Source: Oceanobacillus manasiensis (GTDB taxonomy: Bacteria > Bacillota > Bacilli > Bacillales > Amphibacillaceae). Taken from it: a stretch of 64,000 nt of DNA. Location of the stretch: NCBI RefSeq assembly GCF_000724085.1, contig NZ_CCDL010000003.1, positions 186,001 through 250,000 of the forward strand, read 5' to 3'. The notes beneath the pieces were generated by a model. That model saw nothing but the letters and a program-made list of their open reading frames with translations, searched no databases and was not told the DNA's origin. The translations under genes and the position numbers were made by a program. Shown piece after piece: positions 15,901 to 22,978 of the stretch (position 1 is its first letter; every line of letters begins with the position of its first letter).

Positions 15901-17410
15901 TGCTTTTGAAGATGGCGATGTTGTAAATGTTATAGGTATCTCCAGTCAGTTCAATGGAACTATTCAACTGAAGCCACGTTCTGCTAACGATATTGTTGGA
16001 GTTGAGCAGCCAGGAGAAGAAGAGCCAGGAACTGACCCAGGAGAAGAAGAGCCAGGGACTGACCCAGGAGAGGAAGAACCAGGGACTGATCCAGGAGAGG
16101 AAGAGCCAGGCACAGATCCAGGAGAGGAAGAGCCAGGAACAGACCCAGGAGAAGAAGAGCCAGGAGAAGAAGAGCCAGGAACGGATCCAGGAGAAGAAGA
16201 GCCAGGAACTGATCCAGGGGAGGAAGAGCCAGGAACGGATCCAGGAGAAGAAGAGCCAGGCACAGATCCAGAAGAAGAGCCAGGAACTGACCCAGGAGAG
16301 GAAGAGCCAGGAACTGACCCAGGAGAGGAAGAGCCAGGAACGGATCCAGGAGAAGAAGAGCCAGGAACAGATCCAGGAGAGGAAGAGCCAGGAACTGACC
16401 CAGGAGAGGAAGAGCCAGGAACAGATCCAGGAGAGGAAGAGCCAGGAACTGACCCAGGAGAGGAAGAGCCAGGAATTGATCCAGGAGAAGAGCCAGGAAC
16501 GGATCCAGGAGAAGAGCCAGGAACAGATCCAGGAGAAGAAGAGCCAGGAACTGATCCAGGAGAAGAGCCAGGAACGGATCCGGGAGAAGAGCCAGGGACT
16601 GAGAAGCAAGATAACGTCAATGCGGAGGTAGTTTTATCAGGGAATAAGGCAACAATTTCTGACGAATCAATCGATTTGTTAAAAGAAAAAGGAAAACTTA
16701 TTATTGATGTTTCAAAGATCAAAGAAGCATCAGCAAAAATAGATTTAACAAAAGAACAATTAAAGCGTTTGGTCGAAAAGAACGCTACAATTGAAGTAGT
16801 TAGAGGGGAAGAGGTAGGCCTATCTATTCCAGCGAACTTGTTTGCGGAAAACAATGAATTATCAATAGTACTAGAAAAATTAGCTATGGATAATCAAATT
16901 AGTGCAGTCTATGATTTTAAGATTCTTGATGGAGAAAAAGTTATTTCTCAATTTGCTGGTGATGGTATCACATTTAAGTTTAAGGTTGACTTAGATAAAG
17001 TGAAAGATCCGTCCGCTTTACAGGTCTACTACTTAAATGAGCAGGGAGAATGGGAATTAGTTGGTGGTGAGTACTATGATGGATATGTAACTGCTACGAC
17101 AAACCATTTTAGCACATTTACAGTATTGGAAAACGTAGAAGAGGATAAGGATTCTGATCTAGAAGAAAATCCAATCAGCGGAAATAATCCTGATCCAATT
17201 AATCCAGCACCAAAACAAACAGAAAAAAACGATGTAACAAAAGTTCAACATGATGATGTGGAAAAATTAGCTAACAATAATAAAACGAATGAGGGTAAAG
17301 AACTACCAAAAACAGCTACTCCAATGTATACATGGATGATGGTTGGATTCCTGTTGATTTTAATGGGAAGTATTGGTTGGTTTATTAACCGCAGAAGAGT
17401 AGTTAGATAA
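12971..17410 (+). CDS. Wall-anchored 5'/3'-nucleotidase / cyclic phosphodiesterase (UshA/YfkN-like)
   Basis: 1479 residues. Signal peptide (1-33, ending PAAAG). Metallophosphatase domain about 43-270 with metal ligands in HTNDLH (47-52), GNHDFDYG (113-120), H212 and GGHSHT (233-238). The first 5'-nucleotidase C-terminal domain (about 310-490) has NNGGIRANIP; a second, diverged copy follows (about 510-690, substrate loop changed to NGSSVAGNIP). Two OB-like domains as in YhcR (about 695-820 and 835-1010) precede a PGEEEPGTD repeat region (about 1014-1211), a small domain and the sortase signal LPKTA (1445-1449) with hydrophobic helix and RRR tail. It releases phosphate and nucleosides from extracellular nucleotides. 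Sortase not in window. Confidence 0.93.
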   Translation: MSKRQVPKVFSVFLAFVMVFYSMFGTVIPAAAGTGTEDETIELKVLHTNDLHAKINDFGKMAAYISSEREASTHSLYLDAGDIFSGNPVVDLQFGEPIVDLLNDIGLQAMAIGNHDFDYGQEETVKRIEESDFPWLSANTVVGDDTDVDFPQPEPYEIIDVDGIKVGVFSIIETPPSTAPANVTGITFEDPIETAKEFEYLKDETDVLIALTHFGYSEDQKLANEVDFFDVIIGGHSHTTLNSPRVVNGTPIVQTGGNGENVGNLTIKYNPETKAVESVNGFLQNVGNLTEVDEAIQSKVDKYNAEMDELLSEEIGYTDTGLSRSGSRDTALGNFWTDAMRFSTDADVALTNNGGIRANIPAGPVTVNDIYTIEPFANEIMKYEMTGAALKEVIKYSYDRRSSIDLQTSGLHYKIITNNTGKYIDSVLEVDGESLEDDKKYIVAVGDYIGTGGSGYNFEGEVLEALSGTMTGAMIDYAKDQTARGEKLNYSNNNRISTEVSNDAPIVGNEIGYTENGLSSENNGLGDSGLGNLYTDSVRAISGADFSFLNGSSVAGNIPSGVITDGQIEFLDSFGNKVVAVKTTLDQMKDVILTQSNYHNSVDLQVSGLHYELVKENNIFTDVEFTLPDGSPIDSSEEYVVAYNDYMHGSSFYNLGEETLEGDYAEVWKAVVEYVSNYEGAIDYEEGSRITIKDNTVIVPPGEREYLTVSEAIANNEGTKTVQGYIVGSMTGKFDGDFQNTNFMIADSPNERNMDRIIPVQLPNNNIRKELNLVDNPENLGKLIQITGDLERYFSQPGLKSPSGYEFIEEDETPEEPSEPTEPADPIAISEARGIQDGEEVTVEGVVTTNTGGWGSKGFYIQDESAGIYVFQNEKDFVAGDVVRLTGEKGQYGGEMQIASPSNMEKIGESNVPAPIKVTPSEISLSNEAQLVQLENVVISELNKVNDYGTFEFKASSNGENVLVRIDNRTGLVFDDFAFEDGDVVNVIGISSQFNGTIQLKPRSANDIVGVEQPGEEEPGTDPGEEEPGTDPGEEEPGTDPGEEEPGTDPGEEEPGTDPGEEEPGEEEPGTDPGEEEPGTDPGEEEPGTDPGEEEPGTDPEEEPGTDPGEEEPGTDPGEEEPGTDPGEEEPGTDPGEEEPGTDPGEEEPGTDPGEEEPGTDPGEEEPGIDPGEEPGTDPGEEPGTDPGEEEPGTDPGEEPGTDPGEEPGTEKQDNVNAEVVLSGNKATISDESIDLLKEKGKLIIDVSKIKEASAKIDLTKEQLKRLVEKNATIEVVRGEEVGLSIPANLFAENNELSIVLEKLAMDNQISAVYDFKILDGEKVISQFAGDGITFKFKVDLDKVKDPSALQVYYLNEQGEWELVGGEYYDGYVTATTNHFSTFTVLENVEEDKDSDLEENPISGNNPDPINPAPKQTEKNDVTKVQHDDVEKLANNNKTNEGKELPKTATPMYTWMMVGFLLILMGSIGWFINRRRVVR
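16008..16602 (+). repeat. 27-bp coding tandem repeat (GEEEPGTDP) in the nucleotidase
   Basis: About two dozen copies of the nine-residue unit GEEEPGTDP, with several eight-residue variants and one half unit. Because the period is a multiple of three and lacks stops, other frames on both strands are also open here; these are artefacts. The acidic Pro/Gly-rich stretch is probably an extended spacer lifting the enzyme domains through the cell wall, and copy number is likely to vary between strains. Confidence 0.95.
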
Positions 17411-17417
17411 TATTATC

Positions 17418-17465
17418 AAAAATCACACCCTGCTTCTATTCTATGAGTATGGTGTGATTTTTATA
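17418..17465 (+). terminator. Terminator of the nucleotidase gene
   Basis: AAAATCACACC and GGTGTGATTTTT form the stem, with the T-run on the plus strand. Confidence 0.85.
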
Positions 17466-17560
17466 TTAACTTAGAACCAAAACTGCATAATTGATTTACG
17501 TTAAGGGAAAAGGGCACAATAGAGCTAGCATAACTCATTATTTTTGAAAGGGTGTAGGTA

Positions 17561-18211
17561 TTGAAAATATTAGTTGTTGGTGCAAATGGCCAAATAGGTA
17601 AGCATCTAGTCACATTTATTCAAGAAAACGATCAGCTGCAAGCGAGGGCGATGATTAGGAAACAGGAGCAAGCTACCTTTTTTGAGGAGCGAAATGCAGA
17701 AACAGCCATCGTCGATTTGGAACAAGATATTGATTCCATTGCCAAGGCTGCAGAGGGAGTGGATGCAGTCGTTTTTACTGCAGGTTCTGGACCCAAAACA
17801 GGGAAAGACAAAACCATTATGGTTGATTTGGATGGTGCAGTTAAAACAATTGAGGCTACCAAAAAGGCTGGGGTAAAAAGGTTTGTGATGATTAGTTCAT
17901 TTGATACAACTCGTAAAGCTATCCAGGAAGCACCTGATTCTTTTGCTCCATATGTTGTAGCAAAGCATTATGCAGATGAATGGTTACAAGCAACGGACTT
18001 GGATTATACCATTATTCATCCTGGTGGATTAACGAATGAACAAGGCACAGGGCAAATTCAAGCAGGAATGGATGTTAATCGGGGAGAAATATCCCGAGAG
18101 GATGTTGCCAAGGTAATTGTTGCTTGCTTGGAAGATGATAAGACAATTGGAAAAGAATTTCAAATTGTGAATGGAGATACACCTATCAAGGAAGCGGTGC
18201 AGAATTTGTAG
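17561..18211 (+). CDS. Atypical SDR, NAD(P)H-binding protein (YhfK-like)
   Basis: 216 residues from a TTG start after AAAGGGTGTAGG. The cofactor loop VGANGQIGKHL (6-16) and the absence of a classical YxxxK in the usual context, with YVVAKHYADEWL instead, place it among the atypical SDRs that include B. subtilis YhfK and plant/bacterial NAD(P)-binding epimerase-like proteins. A single gene with its own terminator. Substrate unknown; roles in stress or quinone/flavin reduction have been proposed for relatives. Confidence 0.85.
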   Translation: MKILVVGANGQIGKHLVTFIQENDQLQARAMIRKQEQATFFEERNAETAIVDLEQDIDSIAKAAEGVDAVVFTAGSGPKTGKDKTIMVDLDGAVKTIEATKKAGVKRFVMISSFDTTRKAIQEAPDSFAPYVVAKHYADEWLQATDLDYTIIHPGGLTNEQGTGQIQAGMDVNRGEISREDVAKVIVACLEDDKTIGKEFQIVNGDTPIKEAVQNL

Positions 18212-18285
18212 GTAGTTATATCAAGATAATAGTATATTAGTTAGAAGTTAAAAGATTAATTTAGTGTTATGAACACTGCTAGCAA

Positions 18286-18336
18286 AAGAGCCTCGTGAAG
18301 ATGTTGAGACACACACCTTCACGGGGGTCTTTTTTG
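18286..18336 (+). terminator. Terminator of the SDR gene
   Basis: CCTCGTGAAG and CTTCACGGGG pair with one mismatch, closed by GA/TC and followed by TTTTTT. Confidence 0.75.
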
Positions 18337-18420
18337 GATAAAAGAAGAAAACCTACTTAAAGTTAAGTATCAAGTAAGATGGGCGTTCTTATCAAACCTT
18401 ACTTCAAAGATTCTGCTATT

Positions 18421-18699
18421 CTAATTAACAATTTCCTCCTGGACTTTTCCAAAGCTTAAATTAACTTTGAATGGCATTGTTTCGGGTAATTTAACCTTAG
18501 TGTTAAATTTCTTTTCAAATAGGTTTATTGCCTTATTAATACCTTCATTATAATCCATAGCACTGTATAGTTCCTCTAAATTCATTGGCTTTTTTGATAT
18601 GAAATCATTTCTGTCATCATCACTTTTAGCATTTGCTGGGCTGGTAAGTGCACAAAACAATGCTATACAAAGAACAACTACTTTTCCTCGTTTGTTCAT
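18421..18699 (-). CDS. Small secreted protein of unknown function
   Basis: 92 residues from ATG 18699, preceded by AGAGGTG; a longer frame upstream has no ribosome site. Signal peptide about 1-24 (MNKRGKVVVLCIALFCALTS, then PANA). The mature part is about 68 residues, with KKFNTKVKLPETMPFKVNLS resembling the start of larger extracytoplasmic domains, so the gene may be the truncated remains of a longer one. No family named with confidence. Confidence 0.6.
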   Translation of the reverse strand: MNKRGKVVVLCIALFCALTSPANAKSDDDRNDFISKKPMNLEELYSAMDYNEGINKAINLFEKKFNTKVKLPETMPFKVNLSFGKVQEEIVN

Positions 18700-18879
18700 T
18701 TGTTCACCTCTTTTCTCTTCAGTTTTACCAAGTAGGGTTCTTTTATTTATCAAGCTAGGGTGAAGTGTTTCTAAAATGACCAACAAGTAATATCGCAAAA
18801 TTTACCTTTTAATTTTTAGAGAGTTTTCTGGATATCCGTTCATACTAAAAAGGAATTTTATAAAAAGGTGGGAATCTAT

Positions 18880-19524
18880 ATGCACATGGAATGGTTTGAT
18901 AGGGTATGTGTTGAATTGCAGGATAATCTTAATTCGATATGCGAACAGTATGATGAGAATGGAAGAATGTCTGTAGAACGCGGGGCTAAACACCCACGCT
19001 TGGACTTTTTCACATACAGTGGAGAAGAAGATATTGATTATTTTTGTACATTATTCTTCGATCCATATAATGAAGAGTTTTATATTCAAACTATAGACCC
19101 GGAATATGGATTGACCAGTAAAGTAGTGCTAGAAGATATTGATGATATTATGGATATCGTCCATGAAAGTTTCCATGAGTACATTGAGGCGGATTTTACC
19201 GAAACTGCTGACATAGAGGTTAGTCTGGAAGATGATGAAGACACAGATGAGATATACTTTGAAGAAATTGATGTTGAATGGGAAACTCCTGAGGTTACGG
19301 CATACTATGACGAGGATGAGGTAGAGATTTCCTACCAGTTTGGAGTTGTAGGAGAAACTGGAGATGGAGTACTTAAGCGAACAAACCGTATCTGGACAGA
19401 GGACGATGATTTGATTAAAGATGAATCTCATTTTATTTTTAGCAAAGAAGAAGCTAGCACCATTATCGCTATGATTGCTAGTCATATGGATTCCCTTGCG
19501 ACACTAGATGAAGGAGAAGTTTAA
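18880..19524 (+). CDS. Hypothetical acidic cytosolic protein
   Basis: 214 residues from ATG 18880, with AAAGGTGGG upstream; the GTG four codons earlier overlaps that site. Very acidic, especially VSLEDDEDTDEIYFEEIDVE (about 120-139). No signal peptide, membrane segment or motif that I recognise. It looks like a two-domain alpha/beta protein and stands alone, followed by a 21-bp tandem array. Confidence 0.6.
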   Translation: MHMEWFDRVCVELQDNLNSICEQYDENGRMSVERGAKHPRLDFFTYSGEEDIDYFCTLFFDPYNEEFYIQTIDPEYGLTSKVVLEDIDDIMDIVHESFHEYIEADFTETADIEVSLEDDEDTDEIYFEEIDVEWETPEVTAYYDEDEVEISYQFGVVGETGDGVLKRTNRIWTEDDDLIKDESHFIFSKEEASTIIAMIASHMDSLATLDEGEV

Positions 19525-19592
19525 GTAAGGGTTACTACATTGGAGAGGAGTCAAGCAATGTGTTGGCTCCTTCCTTTTATTTGTTTTTGGAG

Positions 19593-19865
19593 AGAGCGTT
19601 AATGCGAGGTAAAGTCGCGTCACATCAGGACGAAGGCGCGTCAGAAAGAGGTAAAGTCGCGTCACATCAGGACGAAGTCGCGTCAGAAAGAGAGAAAGGC
19701 GCGTCAATTCAGGGAAGAGGCGCGTCAAAAAGGGGTAAAGTCGCGTCACATCAGGGGAGAGGCGCGTCAGAAAGAGGTAAAGTCGCGTCACATCAGGACG
19801 AAGTCGCATGATAAAGAGTGAATCTCGCGTCCCAACCAGGCAAAGCTGCGCCACTTTGAAGCTTC
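19593..19865. repeat. Intergenic tandem array, exact 21-bp period, 13 units
   Basis: A core like GTCGCGTCA recurs at 19593, 19614, 19635 and so on every 21 bases to 19845 without a single slip; outer units are degenerate. Alternating fillers (CATCAGGACGAA or GAAAGAGGTAAA) give a weaker 42-bp super-period. It fills the space between two unrelated genes. Frames on both strands are open only because 21 is a multiple of three. Confidence 0.9.
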
Positions 19866-19983
19866 ACGTGGCAGTTTCATATCCCCCTTTAACAGACAAA
19901 ATCCTATTCATCCAGCCATACTGTAAAACCTTTGCGTTACGTGGTAAACTAGTAATTTAACTCGACTATTAGGAGGAATGGCG

Positions 19984-20493
19984 ATGGATATGAACAATAA
20001 TGATATCCTTGTTCGTTTAAGATATGCACTAGATATAAAAGATGAGGATATGTTTAAGATATTCCAGCTAGGAGACGTGGAAGTTACAAAAGAAGACGTA
20101 CAGGAAATGCTCAACAGATTAAATGATAGCTTAAGTGATGATGAAAATGAGTATGAGCTTCCATGTGATAATACAATGCTGGAGTCTTTCTTTAATGGTC
20201 TTATTGTACATAAAAGAGGAAAACAAGAACCTAAACCAGGCCAGCCTGAACGCCCGCCTATGATGATAAAAAATAGTGGCAGTGTTAATAATGTTATGCT
20301 GAAAAAATTAAAGATAGCGTTGAAGCTAACGACTGAGGATATGCTAGCAATTTGGGAAGAAGTAGGGGTTAACGTCTCTAAAGGAGAGTTAAGTGCATTG
20401 CTTCGAAAGGAAGGCCACAGCAATTACAGAAGATGTGGCGATAGGTATGCAAGGAACTTTTTAAAAGGACTGGGCATGCGATATAGGGGATAA
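19984..20493 (+). CDS. DUF1456 family protein (YehS-like)
   Basis: 169 residues in two related halves: NNDILVRLRYALDIKDEDMF and, later, NNVMLKKLKIALKLTTEDML, each followed by a short helix-loop and an FxxGL motif (SFFNGLIVHKRG, NFLKGLGMRY). This matches the DUF1456/YehS family found in E. coli and Bacillus, of unknown function. ATG 19984 is chosen because AGGAGG lies seven bases upstream; the ATG at 19978 is only one base from it. Confidence 0.9.
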   Translation: MDMNNNDILVRLRYALDIKDEDMFKIFQLGDVEVTKEDVQEMLNRLNDSLSDDENEYELPCDNTMLESFFNGLIVHKRGKQEPKPGQPERPPMMIKNSGSVNNVMLKKLKIALKLTTEDMLAIWEEVGVNVSKGELSALLRKEGHSNYRRCGDRYARNFLKGLGMRYRG

Positions 20494-20531
20494 GCTTATA
20501 GGTGGAATCAGAACCATTCTATAAGCTTATC
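20489..20531. repeat. Perfect 13-bp inverted repeat at the DUF1456 stop codon
   Basis: GATAAGCTTATAG and CTATAAGCTTATC flank 17 bases; the first arm contains the stop codon. No T-run follows, and a better terminator lies just downstream, so it may protect the 3' end of the message. Confidence 0.5.
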
Positions 20532-20539
20532 GTAAATAC

Positions 20540-20567
20540 GGGCTTGTCCTAAGGCAGCCCTTTTCTT
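20540..20567 (+). terminator. Short terminator between convergent DUF1456 and maf genes
   Basis: GGGCT and AGCCC pair around an 11-base loop and are followed by TTTTCTT. Confidence 0.5.
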
Positions 20568-21141
20568 AATCTGGATAAATAGAAAACCGCCTCAATTCTC
20601 TCACAACCTTGGAAATAGGTAAGCCAACAATCGTGGCATAGTCACCATGAATTCTTTTGACAAACATTGCTCCGAGGCTTTGTATTCCATAAGCGCCTGC
20701 TTTGTCATAAGGATCGTTTGTTGATACATATTGATTTATTTCTTCTTCAGATAGCTCCCAAAACTCTACTTCAGTTCGTTCGACAAATACAATTTCCTGC
20801 TCTAATGAACGTATCATAACACCTGTATAAACTTCATGTGTTTCCCCGCTTAATTTCGAGATCATGTGGGAAGCTTCTTCTTTATCTCTCGGCTTTTCAA
20901 AGATTTGTTGCTTATACGAAACGACTGTGTCTGCTGTTAAAATCACTTCATTATCATTTGAAAAAGGGATAGCTTCACTTTTACGTATTGCCAGCTGCTT
21001 CACTTTCTCGACTGGATCATTTGTTTTGATTTGCGATTCATCGATTTCTGGTTTTCTTACAGAGAAAGGGAGCTGAACTTGTTTTAGTAATTCCTGTCTT
21101 CTAGGTGAAGAAGATCCTAGAATAAGTTTGACAGTGGACAT
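20566..21141 (-). CDS. maf: Maf family nucleoside triphosphate pyrophosphatase
   Basis: 191 residues with the Maf signature GSSSPRRQELL (9-19), ILTADTVVSY with the catalytic aspartate, and the C-terminal GDYATIVGLPISKV. Maf proteins cleave dTTP/UTP and modified pyrimidine nucleotides and are linked to septum control in Bacillus. AGGAGG precedes the ATG. It follows the ketosynthase gene by about 50 bp on the same strand and may be read through from that operon, although in many Bacillaceae maf lies near radC and mreB. Confidence 0.93.
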   Translation of the reverse strand: MSTVKLILGSSSPRRQELLKQVQLPFSVRKPEIDESQIKTNDPVEKVKQLAIRKSEAIPFSNDNEVILTADTVVSYKQQIFEKPRDKEEASHMISKLSGETHEVYTGVMIRSLEQEIVFVERTEVEFWELSEEEINQYVSTNDPYDKAGAYGIQSLGAMFVKRIHGDYATIVGLPISKVVRELRRFSIYPD

Positions 21142-21192
21142 GTTAATACCTCCTACTACGTTTCCGTTTTAGATTATGTAAGTGAGCAGATA

Positions 21193-22474
21193 TTAAACCT
21201 GCTCACTTGAATCATATGCTTTCCAAATTAATGTGCCATTCTGCCCGCCAAAGCCAAATGAATTGCTCAGTACTGTTTTAACCTGTTGTTGACGACTTTG
21301 GTTTGGTACGACATCCAATGGGGCGAGTTCATCCTGAATTTTACAATGGAGAGTGGGTGGAATAATTCCTGTTTCCATTGCTTTTATGCTGGCGATGCTC
21401 TCGATTGCACCAGCAGCTCCAAGTAGATGGCCAACCGCACCCTTTATAGAGCTTACAGGGGTATCATCCAATTGTGTGCCAAATATACTTTGCAGTGCCT
21501 TCGTTTCAGCAATGTCTCCTGCCTTAGTAGATGTTGCATGAGCATTAACATATTCAATTTCCGAAGGATTCAAATTAGCTGAACGCAATGCACGTTTCAT
21601 CGCGAGCGCGGCACCTGTGCCAGCAGGATGGGGCGCTGTATCGTGGTAGGCATCATTTGAGGAGCCATACCCGCCTAAAATTGCATGGATGTGTGCACCG
21701 CGTGCTTTGGCCTTTTCCAACGGTTCAAGTACGAATAATGCTGACCCTTCACCCATTAACATGCCCGTTCTATCACGATCAAAAGGACGTGACCATGTCG
21801 TTTTGTCTTCTGGGCCTTCTGTTGCGAGCGCCCCCCATATCCCGTAATCCTGATAAGAAAACAGGTGACCACAGGCAATCAGCACCGCCAGCAAGTACGA
21901 AATCTACATCATCACGCCAAAACCAGAAAGTAGACTCACCAATCGCATGAGCTGATGCTGCACAGGCTGTTACATGGGTGCTTGATGGCCCACGAAAACC
22001 ATATTGTTTTGCAATAGTGGCAGCTGCTGCATTCGGTATACATTTTGAAATGAGCCGTGGACCGACACGAGAAGCCTTCCCTGTAGCTAATTTTCCAGAT
22101 CCTTCTTCTAATGACTGAATCCCCCCAAAGGCTGATCCAATAGAGGTGCCGATACGTTCTGGATCAATACTAGGAGCGATTGTTTCCCCATCTTCTCCAA
22201 GAATACCGGCATTAGACAATGCCTCTGTTGCTGCAATAAGTGCAAGTTGGGTAAAACGATCAGTATTTTTAACCAGCTTTTTTGGTAGATAGTCTGCAGC
22301 ATTGAAATCTTGAACTCGCGCACCAACGGGAGCCCACTGGTGCAGTTGTTCATCTTCTACTTCTTTAACCGCAGATTTATTCGCAATTAGGTTGTCCCAA
22401 AACGTAGACAGCCCTACACCGTAAGGGCTCACTGTTCCCATTCCCGTTACAGCTATTGGCATCGATTCATTCAT
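21193..22474 (-). pseudogene. FabF-like beta-ketoacyl-ACP synthase, frameshifted in a six-base G run
   Basis: N-terminal part (from 22474) and C-terminal part lie in different frames that meet at the C run 21831-21836 (G6 on the coding strand, inside GATATGGGGGGCGCTCGC). Removing one G restores ...SGLRDMG-ALATEGPEDK..., the normal KAS II sequence. All three catalytic residues survive: cysteine in VTACAASAHA, histidines in NAHATSTKAGD and GAVGHLLGAAGA. Total about 430 residues, the usual size. It is third in a ligase-thioesterase-ketosynthase operon. It is either a sequencing error, a recent inactivation, or a slippage-controlled gene. Start 22474 follows GAGGAG; ATG 22480 abuts it. Confidence 0.85.
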
Positions 22475-22497
22475 GGTCATGCTCCTCTCTATTAAGA

Positions 22498-22950
22498 TTA
22501 CGCTTCTTGAAACAGTGCATATACATCTGGTGCCAATCGATCAATCCGAGCAGGCTTCCAATCGCGTGTGACCCACATGTGGACGGTGGATCCTTTGGCG
22601 AGAAGCTCTCCAGTTGGTGTATCGGCTATCTCTCCTTGAGAATCATTGATAAGCCTTGCCTCATAATCAAACTGCAGGCGCACTTTGGAAAAATGACTTA
22701 CTTTCGTATAGATGACAAGAAGATCATCATAACGAGCAGATTTTTGATAATTTATATTCAGATCCATTACAGGCAGTAAAAGTCCCATGTCCTCCATTTT
22801 GCTGTATGGAATACCTGCATGCCGCATCCATTCAGTACGCCCAATTTCAAACAGGTTCACATAGTTGCCGTGATGGACAACACCCATTTGATCCGTATCT
22901 TTGTAATGAACACGTATTACTTCTTTATGCCAACCATGTTTCATTTTCAT
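22498..22950 (-). CDS. YbgC/FadM-type acyl-CoA (or acyl-ACP) thioesterase
   Basis: 150 residues, single hot-dog domain. The YbgC/4HBT active-site region VHYKDTDQMGVVHHGNYVNLF (about 15-35) contains the catalytic aspartate DTDQMG and the following histidines. The gene lies 29 bp behind the acyl ligase and a few bases before the ketosynthase, on the same strand, so it should work on the same acyl chains. GGGAG-like site before ATG. Substrate unknown. Confidence 0.9.
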   Translation of the reverse strand: MKMKHGWHKEVIRVHYKDTDQMGVVHHGNYVNLFEIGRTEWMRHAGIPYSKMEDMGLLLPVMDLNINYQKSARYDDLLVIYTKVSHFSKVRLQFDYEARLINDSQGEIADTPTGELLAKGSTVHMWVTRDWKPARIDRLAPDVYALFQEA

Positions 22951-22978
22951 GCATCTCCCTAATTTTGAACTCTAGAAA

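Noticed and set aside
15884-16854. Long antisense and shifted frames inside the nucleotidase repeat region
   Set aside because: They arise from the 27-bp repeats lacking stops in all frames; the real gene covers the region with a signal peptide and sortase motif.
19504-19854. Open frames on both strands over the 21-bp array
   Set aside because: The repeat length is a multiple of three, which keeps frames open; no ribosome site, no conserved start, and a low-complexity product.
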